This document shows positions 37,044 to 51,000 of a DNA stretch of 64,000 nt, one piece after another. The notes beneath the pieces are model-generated. The model searched no databases. It had not been told where the DNA came from and worked only from the letters and a program-made list of their open reading frames with translations. A program made the position numbers and the translations under genes. Source of the DNA: Auanema rhodensis (taxonomy: Eukaryota > Nematoda > Chromadorea > Rhabditida > Rhabditidae). The DNA is taken from positions 17,747,638-17,811,637 of the forward strand of contig OZ059900.1 in the NCBI GenBank assembly GCA_964057225.1. Direction: 5' to 3'. Position 1 is the first letter of the stretch. Each line of letters starts with the position of its first letter.

Positions 37044-39060
37044 CAGCATGTAAAATGCTTCATTTTAGTATGTAACACGCTGAAATTCGTTTCATTTGAC
37101 GACTCATATGAACAAAAATCGATTTAATCAATATTAGCCATAAGGGGCGTGCCCTCAGAATATGCTAATTTCCTTACTTTTCTAACCCCTGTTTTTTTGT
37201 CGTGAAAGTGGAACTAGACGTTGTAGGAACAATTTTGAGCTAGGTTTCATTGACATTGCATGAGTTTGAACACATGAAATCGTAAGTCAAAACCTTGTTT
37301 ACAGCGAAATTTCCAAAAACTGGTTTTCCAGCATAATAAAATATTTCTCATGGGAAATACTGTGTTTTTGTATTTTTATAGTGTTCAGCATGTAAAATGT
37401 TTCATTTTAGTATGTAACACGCTGAAATTCGTTGCATTTGACGACTCATATGAACAAACATCGATTTAATCAATATTAGCCATAAAGGGCGTGCCCTCAG
37501 AATATGCTAATTTCCTTAATTTTCTAACCCCTGTTTTGTTGTCGTGAAAGTGGAACTAGACGTTGTAGGAACAATTTTGAGCTAGGTTTCATTGACATTG
37601 CATGAGTTTGAACACATGAAATCGTAAGTCAAAACCTTGTTTACAGCGAACTTTCCAAAAACTGGTTTTCCAGCATAATAAAATATTTCTTATGGGAAAT
37701 ACTGTGTTTTTGTATTTTTCTAGTGTTCAGCATGTGAAATGCTTCATTTTAGTATGTAACACGCTGAAATTCGTTGCATTTGACGACTCATATGAACAAA
37801 AATCGATTTAATCAATATTAGCCATAAGGGGCGTGCCCTCAGAATATGCTAATTTCCTTAATTTTCTAACCCCTGTTTTGTTGTCGTGAAAGTGGAACTA
37901 GACGTTGTAGGAACAATTTTGAGCTAGGTTTCATTGACATTGCATGAGTTTGAACACATGAAATCGTAAGTCAAAACCTTGTTTACAGCGAAATTTCTAA
38001 AAACTGGTTTTCCAGCATAATAAAATATTTCTCATGGGAAATACTGTGTTTTTGTATTTTTCTAGTGTTCAGCATGTAAAATGCTTCATTTTAGTATGTA
38101 ACACGCTGAAATTCGTTGCATTTGACGACTCATATGAACAAAAATCGATTTAATCAATATTAGCCATAAGGGGCGTGCCCTCAGAATATGCTAATTTCCT
38201 TAATTTTCTAACCCCTGTTTTTTGTCGTGAAAGTGGAACTAGACGTTGTAGGAACAATTTTGAGCTAGGTTTCATTGACATTGCATGAGTTTGAACACAT
38301 GAAATCGTAAGTCAAAACCTTGTTTACAGCGAAATTTCCAAAAACTGGTTTTCCAGCATAATAAAATATTTCTCATGGGAAATACTGTGTTTTTGTATTT
38401 TTATAGTGTTCAGCATGTAAAATGCTTCATTTTAGTATGTAACACGCTGAAATTCGTTGCATTTGACGACTCATATGAACAAAAATCGATTTAATCAATA
38501 TTAGCCATAAGGGGCGTGCCCTCAGAATATGCTAATTTCCTTAATTTTCTAACCCCTGTTTTTTTGTCGTGAAAGTGGAATTAGACGTTGTAGGAACAAT
38601 TTTGAGCTAGGTTTCATTGACATTGCATGAGTTTGAACACATGAAATCGTAAGTCAAAACCTTGTTTACAGCGAAACTTCCAAAAACTGGTTTTCCAGCA
38701 TAATAAAATATTTCTCATGGGAAATACTGTGTTTTTGTATTTTTATGGTGTTCAGCATGTAAAATGCTTCATTTTAGTATGTAACACGCTGAAATTCGTT
38801 GCATTTGACGACTCATATGAACAAAAATCGATTTAATCAATATTAGCCATAAGGGGCGTGCCCTCAGAATATGCTAATTTCCTAAATTTTCTAACCCCTG
38901 TTTTTTTGTCGTGAAAGTGGAACTAGACGTTGTACGAACAATTTTGAGCTAGGTTTCATTGACATTGCATGAGTTTGAACACATGAAATCGTAAGTCAAA
39001 ACCTTGTTTACAGCGAAATTTCCAAAAACTCGTTTTCCAGCATAATAAAATATTTCTCAT

Positions 39061-40428
39061 GGGAAAAACTGTGTTTTTGTATTTTTCTAGTGTTCAGCAT
39101 GTAAAATGCTTCATTTTAGTATGTAACACGCTGAAATTCGTTGCATTTGACGACTCATATGAACAAAAATCGATTTAATCAATATTAGCCATAAGGGGCG
39201 TGCCCTCAGAATATGCTAATTTCCTTAATTTTCTAACCCCTGTTTTTTTGTCGTGAAAGTGGAACTAGACGTTGTACGAACAATTTTGAGCTAGGTTTCA
39301 TTGACATTGCATGAGTTTGAACACATGAAATCGTAAGTCAAAACCTTGTTTACAGCGAAATTTCCAAAAACTGGTTTTCCAGCATAATAAAATATTTCTC
39401 ATGGGAAATACTGTGTTTTTGTATTTTTCTAGTGTTCAGCATGTGAAATGCTTCATTTTAGTATGTAACACGCTGAAATTCGTTGCATTTGACGACTCAT
39501 ATGAACCAAAATCGATTTAATCAATATTAGCCATAAGGGGTGTGCCCTCAGAATATGCTAATTTCCTTAATTTTCTAACCCCTGTTTTGTTGTCGTGAAA
39601 GTGGAACTAGACGTTGTACGAACAATTTTGAGCTAGGTTTCATTGACATTGCATGAGTTTGAACACATGAAATCGTAAGTCAAAACCTTGTTTACAGCGA
39701 AATTTCCAAAAACTCGTTTTCCAGCATAATAAAATATTTCTCATGGGAAAAACTGTGTTTTTGTATTTTTCTAGTGTTCAGCATGTAAAATGCTTCATTT
39801 TAGTATGTAACACGCTGAAATTCGTTGCATTTGACGACTCATATGAACAAAAATCGATTTAATCAATATTAGCCATAAGGGGCGTGCCCTCAGAATATGC
39901 TAATTTCCTTAATTTTCTAACCCCTGTTTTTTTGTCGTGAAAGTGGAACTAGACGTTGTACGAACAATTTTGAGCTAGGTTTCATTGACATTGCATGAGT
40001 TTGAACACATGAAATCGTAAGTCAAAACCTTGTTTACAGCGAAATTTCCAAAAACTGGTTTTCCAGCATAATAAAATATTTCTCATGGGAAATACTGTGT
40101 TTTTGTATTTTTCTAGTGTTCAGCATGTGAAATGCTTCATTTTAGTATGTAACACGCTGAAATTCGTTGCATTTGACGACTCATATGAACCAAAATCGAT
40201 TTAATCAATATTAGCCATAAGGGGTGTGCCCTCAGAATATGCTAATTTCCTTAATTTTCTAACCCCTGTTTTGTTGTCGTGAAAGTGGAACTAGACGTTG
40301 TAGGAACAATTTTGAGCTAGGTTTCATTGACATTGCATGAGTTTGAACACATGAAATCGTAAGTCAAAACCTTGTTTACAGCGAAATTTCCAAAAACTGG
40401 TTTTCCAGCATAATAAAATATTTCTCAT
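39061..40428 (-). repeat. 684-bp two-monomer tandem duplication
   Basis: The marks gggaaaaactg at 39,061 and 39,745, and gaaccaaaatc with ggtgtgccc about 450 bp after each, repeat at exactly 684 bp. Copy 2 of the larger duplication has this dimer once, so it expanded in copy 1 or contracted in copy 2. Similar dimers stand at 44,390-45,400 and 62,385-63,420. Confidence 0.75.
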
Positions 40429-40732
40429 GGGAAATACTGTGTTTTTGTATTTTTATAGTGTTCAGCATGTAAAATGCTTCATTTTAGTATGTAACACGCT
40501 GAAATTCGTTGCATTTGACGACTCATATGAACAAAAATCGATTTAATCAATATTAGCCATAAGAGGCGTGCCCTCAGAATATGCTAATTTCCTTAATTTT
40601 CTAACCCCTGTTTTTTTGTCGTGAAAGTGGAACTAGACGTTGTAATAACAATTTTGAGCTAGGTTTCATTGACATTGCATGAGTTTGAACACATGAAATC
40701 GTAAGTCAAAACCTTGTTTACAGCGAAATTTC

Positions 40733-40876
40733 AAAAACTGGTTTTCCAGCATAATAAAATATTTCTCATGGGAAATACTGTGTTTTTGTATTTTTCTAGT
40801 GTTCAAAAACTGGTTTTCCAGCATAATAAAATATTTCTCATGGGAAATACTGTGTTTTTGTATTTTTCTAGTGTTC
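40733..40876 (-). repeat. Marker monomer 2, 72-bp tandem duplication
   Basis: The copies lie at 40733-40804 and 40805-40876, with the same joins and the linked ttgtaataacaa mark near 40,640. It is 3832 bp from marker 1, which is ten ordinary monomers plus one of 413 bp less one base, so the two bound an 11-mer. Confidence 0.9.
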
Positions 40877-41329
40877 AGCATGTAAAATGCTTCATTTTAG
40901 TATGTAACACGCTGAAATTCGTTTCATTTGACGACTCATATGAACAAAAATCGATTTAATCAATATTAGCCATAAGGGGCGTGCCCTCAGAATATGCTAA
41001 TTTCCTTAATTTTCTAACCCCTGTTTTTTTGTCGTGAAAGTGGAACTAGACGTTGTAGGAACAATTTTGAGCTAGATTTCATTGACATTGCATGAGTTTG
41101 AACACATGAAATCGTAAGTCAAAACCTTGTTTACAGCGAAATTTCCAAAAACTGGTTTTCCAGCATAATAAAATATTTCTCATGGGAAATACTGTGTTTT
41201 TGTATTTTTATAGTGTTCAGCATGTAAAATGTTTCATTTTAGTATGTAACACGCTGAAATTCGTTGCATTTGACGACTCATATGAACAAAAATCGATTTA
41301 ATCAATATTAGCCATAAAGGGCGTGCCCT

Positions 41330-43940
41330 CAGAATATGCTAATTTCCTTAATTTTCTAACCCCTGTTTTGTTGTCGTGAAAGTGGAACTAGACGTTGTAG
41401 GAACAATTTTGAGCTAGGTTTCATTGACATTGCATGAGTTTGAACACATGAAATCGTAAGTCAAAACCTTGTTTACAGCGAAATTTCCAAAAACTGGTTT
41501 TCCAGCATAATAAAATATTTCTCATGGGAAATACTGTGTTTTTGTATTTTTCTAGTGTTCAGCATGTAAAATGCTTCATTTTAGTATGTAACACGCTGAA
41601 ATTCGTTGCATTTGACGACTCATATGAACAAAAATCGATTTAATCAATATTAGCCATAAGGGTCGTGCCCTCAGAATATGCTAATTTCCTTAATTTTCTA
41701 ACCCCTGTTTTTTTGTCGTGAAAGTGGAACTAGACGTTGTAGGAACAGTTTTGAGCTAGGTTTCATTGACATTGCATGAGTTTGAACACATGAAATCGTA
41801 AGTCAAAACCTTGTTTACAGCGAAATTTCCAAAAACTGGTTTTCCAGCATAATAAAATATTTCTCATGGGAAATACTGTGTTTTTGTATTTTTCTAGTGT
41901 TCAGCATGTAAAATGCTTCATTTTAGTATGTAACACGCTGAAATTCGTTGCATTTGACGACTCATATGAACAAAAATCGATTTAATCAATATTAGCCATA
42001 AGGGGCGTGCCCTCAGAATATGCTAATTTCCTTAATTTTCTAACCCCTGTTTTTTGTCGTGAAAGTGGAACTAGACGTTGTAGGAACAATTTTGAGCTAG
42101 GTTTCATTGACATTGCATGAGTTTGAACACATGAAATCGTAAGTCAAAACCTTGTTTACAGCGAAATTTCCAAAAACTGGTTTTCCAGCATAATAAAATA
42201 TTTCTCATGGGAAATACTGTGTTTTTGTATTTTTATAGTGTTCAGCATGTAAAATGCTTCATTTTAGTATGTAACACGCTGAAATTCGTTGCATTTGACG
42301 ACTCATATGAACAAAAATCGATTTAATCAATATTAGCCATAAGGGGCGTGCCCTCAGAATATGCTAATTTCCTTAATTTTCTAACCCCTGTTTTTTTGTC
42401 GTGAAAGTGGAATTAGACGTTGTAGGAACAATTTTGAGCTAGGTTTCATTGACATTGCATGAGTTTGAACACATGAAATCGTAAGTCAAAACCTTGTTTA
42501 CAGCGAAACTTCCAAAAACTGGTTTTCCAGCATAATAAAATATTTCTCATGGGAAATACTGTGTTTTTGTATTTTTATGGTGTTCAGCATGTAAAATGCT
42601 TCATTTTAGTATGTAACACGCTGAAATTCGTTGCATTTGACGACTCATATGAACAAAAATCGATTTAATCAATATAAGCCATAAAGGGCGTGCCCTCAGA
42701 ATCTGCTAATTTCCTTAATTTTCTAACCCCTGTTTTTTTGTCGTGAAAGTGGAACTAGACGTTGTAGGAACAATTTTGAGCTAGATTTCATTGACATTGC
42801 ATGAGTTTGAACACATGAAATCGTAAGTCAAAACCTTGTTTACAGCGAAATTTCCAAAAACTCGTTTTCCAGCATAATAAAATATTTCTCATGGGAAATA
42901 CTGTGTTTTTGTATTTTTTTAGTGTTCAGCATGTAAAATGCTTCATTTTAGTATGTGACACGCTGAAATTAATTGCATTTGACGACTCATATGAACAAAA
43001 ATCGATTTAATCAATATTAGCCATAAGGGGCGTGCCCTCAGAATATGCTAATTTCCTTAATTTTCTAACCCCTGTTTTTTTGTCGTGAAAGTGGAACTAG
43101 ACGTTGTAGGAACAATTTCGAGCTAGATTTCATTGACATTGCATGAGTTTGAACACATGAAATCGTAAGTCAAAACCTTGTTTACAGCGAAATTTCCAAA
43201 AACTGGTTTTCCAGCATAATAAAATATTTCTCATGGGAAATACTGTGTTTTTGTATTTTTATAGTGTTCAGCATGTAAAATGCTTCATTTTAGTATGTAA
43301 CACGCTGAAATTCGTTGCATTTGACGACTCATATGAACAAAAATCGATTTAATCAATATTAGCCATAAGGGGCGTGCCCTCAGAATATGCTAATTTCCTT
43401 AATTTTCTAACCCCTGTTTTTTTGTCGTGAAAGTGGAATTAGACGTTGTAGGAACAATTTTGAGCTAGGTTTCATTGACATTGCATGAGTTTGAACACAT
43501 GAAATCGTAAGTCAAAACCTTGTTTACAGCGAAACTTCCAAAAACTGGTTTTCCAGCATAATAAAATATTTCTCATGGGAAATACTGTGTTTTTGTATTT
43601 TTATGGTGTTCAGCATGTAAAATGCTTCATTTTAGTATGTAACACGCTGAAATTCGTTGCATTTGACGACTCATATGAACAAAAATCGATTTAATCAATA
43701 TAAGCCATAAAGGGCGTGCCCTCAGAATCTGCTAATTTCCTTAATTTTCTAACCCCTGTTTTTTTGTCGTGAAAGTGGAACTAGACGTTGTAGGAACAAT
43801 TTTGAGCTAGATTTCATTGACATTGCATGAGTTTGAACACATGAAATCGTAAGTCAAAACCTTGTTTACAGCGAAATTTCCAAAAACTCGTTTTCCAGCA
43901 TAATAAAATATTTCTCATGGGAAATACTGTGTTTTTGTAT
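41330..43940 (-). repeat. 2.6-kb block, copy A (pair with 45433-48043)
   Basis: A constant offset of 4103 bp links aagggtcgtg, aacagttttg, a six-T run, gaattagacg, gcgaaacttcc and ttatggtg in this block with the same marks at 45,433-48,043. Within it, ttatggtg occurs twice, 1026 bp apart (42,577 and 43,603), a 3-monomer tandem. The partner shows the same pair at 46,680 and 47,706. The block overlaps the end of the 8.7-kb duplication. Confidence 0.7.
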
Positions 43941-45432
43941 TTTTCTAGTGTTCAGCATGTGAAATGCTTCATTTTAGTATGTAACACGCTGAAATTCGTT
44001 GCATTTGACGACTCATATGAACCAAAATCGATTTAATCAATATTAGCCATAAGGGGCGTGCCCTCAGAATCTGCTAATTTCCTTAATTTTCTAACCCCTG
44101 TTTTTTTGTCGTGAAAGTGGAACTAGACGTTGTAGGAACAATTTTGAGCTAGATTTCATTGACATTGCATGAGTTTGAACACATGAAATCGTAAGTCAAA
44201 ACCTTGTTTACAGCGAAATTTCCAAAAACTCGTTTTCCAGCATAATAAAATATTTCTCATGGGAAATACTGTGTTTTTGTATTTTTCTAGTGTTCAGCAT
44301 GTGAAATGCTTCATTTTAGTATGTAACACGCTGAAATTCGTTGCATTTGACGACTCATATGAACCAAAATCGATTTAATCAATATTAGCCATAAGGGGTG
44401 TGCCCTCAGAATATGCTAATTTCCTTAATTTTCTAACCCCTGTTTTGTTGTCGTGAAAGTGGAACTAGACGTTGTACGAACAATTTTGAGCTAGGTTTCA
44501 TTGACATTGCATGAGTTTGAACACATGAAATCGTAAGTCAAAACCTTGTTTACAGCGAAATTTCCAAAAACTCGTTTTCCAGCATAATAAAATATTTCTC
44601 ATGGGAAAAACTGTGTTTTTGTATTTTTCTAGTGTTCAGCATGTAAAATGCTTCATTTTAGTATGTAACACGCTGAAATTCGTTGCATTTGACGACTCAT
44701 ATGAACAAAAATCGATTTAATCAATATTAGCCATAAGGGGCGTGCCCTCAGAATATGCTAATTTCCTTAATTTTCTAACCCCTGTTTTTTTGTCGTGAAA
44801 GTGGAACTAGACGTTGTACGAACAATTTTGAGCTAGGTTTCATTGACATTGCATGAGTTTGAACACATGAAATCGTAAGTCAAAACCTTGTTTACAGCGA
44901 AATTTCCAAAAACTGGTTTTCCAGCATAATAAAATATTTCTCATGGGAAATACTGTGTTTTTGTATTTTTCTAGTGTTCAGCATGTGAAATGCTTCATTT
45001 TAGTATGTAACACGCTGAAATTCGTTGCATTTGACGACTCATATGAACCAAAATCGATTTAATCAATATTAGCCATAAGGGGTGTGCCCTCAGAATATGC
45101 TAATTTCCTTAATTTTCTAACCCCTGTTTTGTTGTCGTGAAAGTGGAACTAGACGTTGTAGGAACAATTTTGAGCTAGGTTTCATTGACATTGCATGAGT
45201 TTGAACACATGAAATCGTAAGTCAAAACCTTGTTTACAGCGAAATTTCCAAAAACTGGTTTTCCAGCATAATAAAATATTTCTCATGGGAAATACTGTGT
45301 TTTTGTATTTTTATAGTGTTCAGCATGTAAAATGCTTCATTTTAGTATGTAACACGCTGAAATTCGTTGCATTTGACGACTCATATGAACAAAAATCGAT
45401 TTAATCAATATTAGCTATAAGAGGCGTGCCCT

Positions 45433-48043
45433 CAGAATATGCTAATTTCCTTAATTTTCTAACCCCTGTTTTGTTGTCGTGAAAGTGGAACTAGACGTTG
45501 TAGGAACAATTTTGAGCTAGGTTTCATTGACATTGCATGAGTTTGAACACATGAAATCGTAAGTCAAAACCTTGTTTACAGCGAAATTTCCAAAAACTGG
45601 TTTTCCAGCATAATAAAATATTTCTCATGGGAAATACTGTGTTTTTGTATTTTTCTAGTGTTCAGCATGTAAAATGCTTCATTTTAGTATGTAACACGCT
45701 GAAATTCGTTGCATTTGACGACTCATATGAACAAAAATCGATTTAATCAATATTAGCCATAAGGGTCGTGCCCTCAGAATATGCTAATTTCCTTAATTTT
45801 CTAACCCCTGTTTTTTTGTCGTGAAAGTGGAACTAGACGTTGTAGGAACAGTTTTGAGCTAGGTTTCATTGACATTGCATGAGTTTGAACACATGAAATC
45901 GTAAGTCAAAACCTTGTTTACAGCGAAATTTCCAAAAACTGGTTTTCCAGCATAATAAAATATTTCTCATGGGAAATACTGTGTTTTTGTATTTTTCTAG
46001 TGTTCAGCATGTAAAATGCTTCATTTTAGTATGTAACACGCTGAAATTCGTTGCATTTGACGACTCATATGAACAAAAATCGATTTAATCAATATTAGCC
46101 ATAAGGGGCGTGCCCTCAGAATATGCTAATTTCCTTAATTTTCTAACCCCTGTTTTTTGTCGTGAAAGTGGAACTAGACGTTGTAGGAACAATTTTGAGC
46201 TAGGTTTCATTGACATTGCATGAGTTTGAACACATGAAATCGTAAGTCAAAACCTTGTTTACAGCGAAATTTCCAAAAACTGGTTTTCCAGCATAATAAA
46301 ATATTTCTCATGGGAAATACTGTGTTTTTGTATTTTTATAGTGTTCAGCATGTAAAATGCTTCATTTTAGTATGTAACACGCTGAAATTCGTTGCATTTG
46401 ACGACTCATATGAACAAAAATCGATTTAATCAATATTAGCCATAAGGGGCGTGCCCTCAGAATATGCTAATTTCCTTAATTTTCTAACCCCTGTTTTTTT
46501 GTCGTGAAAGTGGAATTAGACGTTGTAGGAACAATTTTGAGCTAGGTTTCATTGACATTGCATGAGTTTGAACACATGAAATCGTAAGTCAAAACCTTGT
46601 TTACAGCGAAACTTCCAAAAACTGGTTTTCCAGCATAATAAAATATTTCTCATGGGAAATACTGTGTTTTTGTATTTTTATGGTGTTCAGCATGTAAAAT
46701 GCTTCATTTTAGTATGTAACACGCTGAAATTCGTTGCATTTGACGACTCATATGAACAAAAATCGATTTAATCAATATAAGCCATAAAGGGCGTGCCCTC
46801 AGAATCTGCTAATTTCCTTAATTTTCTAACCCCTGTTTTTTTGTCGTGAAAGTGGAACTAGACGTTGTAGGAACAATTTTGAGCTAGATTTCATTGACAT
46901 TGCATGAGTTTGAACACATGAAATCGTAAGTCAAAACCTTGTTTACAGCGAAATTTCCAAAAACTCGTTTTCCAGCATAATAAAATATTTCTCATGGGAA
47001 ATACTGTGTTTTTGTATTTTTTTAGTGTTCAGCATGTAAAATGCTTCATTTTAGTATGTGACACGCTGAAATTAATTGCATTTGACGACTCATATGAACA
47101 AAAATCGATTTAATCAATATTAGCCATAAGGGGCGTGCCCTCAGAATATGCTAATTTCCTTAATTTTCTAACCCCTGTTTTTTTGTCGTGAAAGTGGAAC
47201 TAGACGTTGTAGGAACAATTTCGAGCTAGATTTCATTGACATTGCATGAGTTTGAACACATGAAATCGTAAGTCAAAACCTTGTTTACAGCGAAATTTCC
47301 AAAAACTGGTTTTCCAGCATAATAAAATATTTCTCATGGGAAATACTGTGTTTTTGTATTTTTATAGTGTTCAGCATGTAAAATGCTTCATTTTAGTATG
47401 TAACACGCTGAAATTCGTTGCATTTGACGACTCATATGAACAAAAATCGATTTAATCAATATTAGCCATAAGGGGCGTGCCCTCAGAATATGCTAATTTC
47501 CTTAATTTTCTAACCCCTGTTTTTTTGTCGTGAAAGTGGAATTAGACGTTGTAGGAACAATTTTGAGCTAGGTTTCATTGACATTGCATGAGTTTGAACA
47601 CATGAAATCGTAAGTCAAAACCTTGTTTACAGCGAAACTTCCAAAAACTGGTTTTCCAGCATAATAAAATATTTCTCATGGGAAATACTGTGTTTTTGTA
47701 TTTTTATGGTGTTCAGCATGTAAAATGCTTCATTTTAGTATGTAACACGCTGAAATTCGTTGCATTTGACGACTCATATGAACAAAAATCGATTTAATCA
47801 ATATAAGCCATAAAGGGCGTGCCCTCAGAATCTGCTAATTTCCTTAATTTTCTAACCCCTGTTTTTTTGTCGTGAAAGTGGAACTAGACGTTGTAGGAAC
47901 AATTTTGAGCTAGATTTCATTGACATTGCATGAGTTTGAACACATGAAATCGTAAGTCAAAACCTTGTTTACAGCGAAATTTCCAAAAACTCGTTTTCCA
48001 GCATAATAAAATATTTCTCATGGGAAATACTGTGTTTTTGTAT
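45433..48043 (-). repeat. 2.6-kb block, copy B
   Basis: This is the partner of 41,330-43,940 at offset 4103. It ends where copy A has ttctagtg (about 43,943) and this copy has tttttagtg (about 48,046). It leads directly into copy 2 of the 9-kb duplication. Confidence 0.7.
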
Positions 48044-51000
48044 TTTTTTAGTGTTCAGCATGTAAAATGCTTCATTTTAGTATGTGACACGCTGAAATTA
48101 ATTGCATTTGACGACTCATATGAACAAAAATCGATTTAATCAATATTAGCCATAAGGGGCGTGCCCTCAGAATATGCTAATTTCCTCAATTTTCTAACCC
48201 CTGTTTTTTTGTCGTGAAAGTGGAACTAGACGTTGTACGAACAATTTTGAGCTAGGTTTCATTGACATTGCATGAGTTTGAACACATGAAATCGTAAGTC
48301 AAAACCTTGTTTACAGCGAAATTTCCAAAAACTGGTTTTCCAGCATAATAAAATATTTCTCATGGGAAATACTGTGTTTTTGTATTTTTATAGTGTTCAG
48401 CATGTAAAATGTTTCATTTTAGTATGTAACACGCTGAAATTCGTTGCATTTGACGACTCATATGAACAAAAATCGATTTAATCAATATAAGCCATAAAGG
48501 GCGTGCCCTCAGAATCTGCTAATTTCCTTAATTTTCTAACCCCTGTTTTTTTGTCGTGAAAGTGGAACTAGACGTTGTAGGAACAATTTTGAGCTAGATT
48601 TCATTGACATTGCATGAGTTTGAACACATGAAATCGTAAGTCAAAACCTTGTTTACAGCGAAATTTCCAAAAACTCGTTTTCCAGCATAATAAAATATTT
48701 CTCATGGGAAATACTGTGTTTTTGTATTTTTTTAGTGTTCAGCATGTAAAATGCTTCATTTTAGTATGTGACACGCTGAAATTAATTGCATTTGACGACT
48801 CATATGAACAAAAATCGATTTAATCAATATTAGCCATAAGGGGCGTGCCCTCAGAATATGCTAATTTCCTCAATTTTCTAACCCCTGTTTTTTTGTCGTG
48901 AAAGTGGAACTAGACGTTGTACGAACAATTTTGAGCTAGGTTTCATTGACATTGCATGAGTTTGAACACATGAAATCGTAAGTCAAAACCTTGTTTACAG
49001 CGAAATTTCCAAAAACTGGTTTTCCAGCATAATAAAATATTTCTCATGGGAAATACTGTGTTTTTGTATTTTTCTAGTGTTCAGCATGTGAAATGCTTCA
49101 TTTTAGTATGTAACACGCTGAAATTCGTTGCATTTGACGACTCATATGAACAAAAATCGATTTAATCAATATTAGCCATAAGGGGCGTGCCCTCAGAATA
49201 TGCTAATTTCCTTAATTTTCTAACCCCTGTTTTGTTGTCGTGAAAGTGGAACTAGACGTTGTAGGAACAATTTTGAGCTAGGTTTCATTGACATTGCATG
49301 AGTTTGAACACATGAAATCGTAAGTCAAAACCTTGTTTACAGCGAAATTTCCAAAAACTGGTTTTCCAGCATAATAAAATATTTCTCATGGGAAATACTG
49401 TGTTTTTGTATTTTTATAGTGTTCAGCATGTAAAATGCTTCATTTTAGTATGTAACACGCTGAAATTCGTTGCATTTGACGACTCATATGAACAAAAATC
49501 GATTTAATCAATATTAGCCATAAGAGGCGTGCCCTCAGAATATGCTAATTTCCTTAATTTTCTAACCCCTGTTTTTTTGTCGTGAAAGTGGAACTAGACG
49601 TTGTAGGAACAATTTTGAGCTAGGTTTCATTGACATTGCATGAGTTTGAACACATGAAATCGTAAGTCAAAACCTTGTTTACAGCGAAATTTCCAAAAAC
49701 TGGTTTTCCAGCATAATAAAATATTTCTCATAGGAAATACTGTGTTTTTGTATTTTTCTAGTGTTCAGCATGTGAAATGCTTCATTTTAGTATGTAACAC
49801 GCTGAAATTCGTTGCATTTGACGACTCATATGAACAAAAATCGATTTAATCAATATTAGCCATAAGGGGCGTGCCCTCAGAATATGCTAATTTCCTTAAT
49901 TTTCTAACCCCTGTTTTGTTGTCGTGAAAGTGGAACTAGACGTTGTAGGAACAATTTTGAGCTAGGTTTCATTGACATTGCATGAGTTTGAACACATGAA
50001 ATCGTAAGTCAAAACCTTGTTTACAGCGAAATTTCCAAAAACTGGTTTTCCAGCATAATAAAATATTTCTCATGGGAAATACTGTGTTTTTGTATTTTTC
50101 TAGTGTTCAGCATGTAAAATGCTTCATTTTAGTATGTAACACGCTGAAATTCGTTTCATTTGACGACTCATATGAACAAAAATCGATTTAATCAATATTA
50201 GCCATAAGGGGTGTGCCCTCAGAATATGCTAATTTCCTTAATTTTCTAACCCCTGTTTTTTTGTCGTGAAAGTGGAACTAGACGTTGTACGAACAATTTT
50301 GAGCTAGGTTTCATTGACATTGCATGAGTTTGAACACATGAAATCGTAAGTCAAAACCTTGTTTACAGCGAAATTTCCAAAAACTGGTTTTCCAGCATAA
50401 TAAAATATTTCTCATGGGAAATACTGTGTTTTTGTATTTTTATAGTGTTCAGCATGTAAAATGCTTCATTTTAGTATGTAACACGCTGAAATTCGTTGCA
50501 TTTGACGACTCATATGAACAAAAATCGATTTAATCAATATTAGCCATAAGAGGCGTGCCCTCAGAATATGCTAATTTCCTTAATTTTCTAACCCCTGTTT
50601 TTTTGTCGTGAAAGTGGAACTAGACGTTGTAGGAACAATTTTGAGCTAGGTTTCATTGACATTGCATGAGTTTGAACACATGAAATCGTAAGTCAAAACC
50701 TTGTTTACAGCGAAATTTCCAAAAACTGGTTTTCCAGCATAATAAAATATTTCTCATAGGAAATACTGTGTTTTTGTATTTTTCTAGTGTTCAGCATGTG
50801 AAATGCTTCATTTTAGTATGTAACACGCTGAAATTCGTTGCATTTGACGACTCATATGAACAAAAATCGATTTAATCAATATTAGCCATAAGGGGCGTGC
50901 CCTCAGAATATGCTAATTTCCTTAATTTTCTAACCCCTGTTTTGTTGTCGTGAAAGTGGAACTAGACGTTGTAGGAACAATTTTGAGCTAGGTTTCATTG

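Larger units (their letters stand above)
33960..42660 (-). repeat. Segmental duplication within array, copy 1 (about 8.7 kb)
   Basis: Rare variants here recur downstream at stepped constant offsets. From 34,368 to 35,705 the offset is 13,819. From 35,705 to about 39,506 it is 14,845 (for example cttacttttc at 37,174, aacatcgatt near 37,458, cctaaatttt at 38,881 and gggaaaaact at 39,061). From about 40,666 to 42,580 it is 14,161 (for example aacagttttg near 41,746 and ttatggtg near 42,577). The steps equal +1026 (three monomers more in copy 2) and -684 (two monomers more in copy 1). Edges are where marks cease to match. Confidence 0.8.

Noticed and set aside
36834-37049. 71-codon minus-strand open frame, repeated in the same six marker monomers
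   Set aside because: It is the complement-strand by-product of the same 72-bp duplication. Its peptide contains the duplicated segment twice and has no recognisable domain.
36882-37127. 81-codon plus-strand open frame, repeated at 40714, 51727, 54875, 58706 and 63562
   Set aside because: It exists only because the 72-bp duplication shifts frame past normal stops, it begins with TTG rather than ATG, and its protein is the same low-complexity satellite text twice. There is no ribosome or promoter context; the ordinary monomer has stops in this frame.
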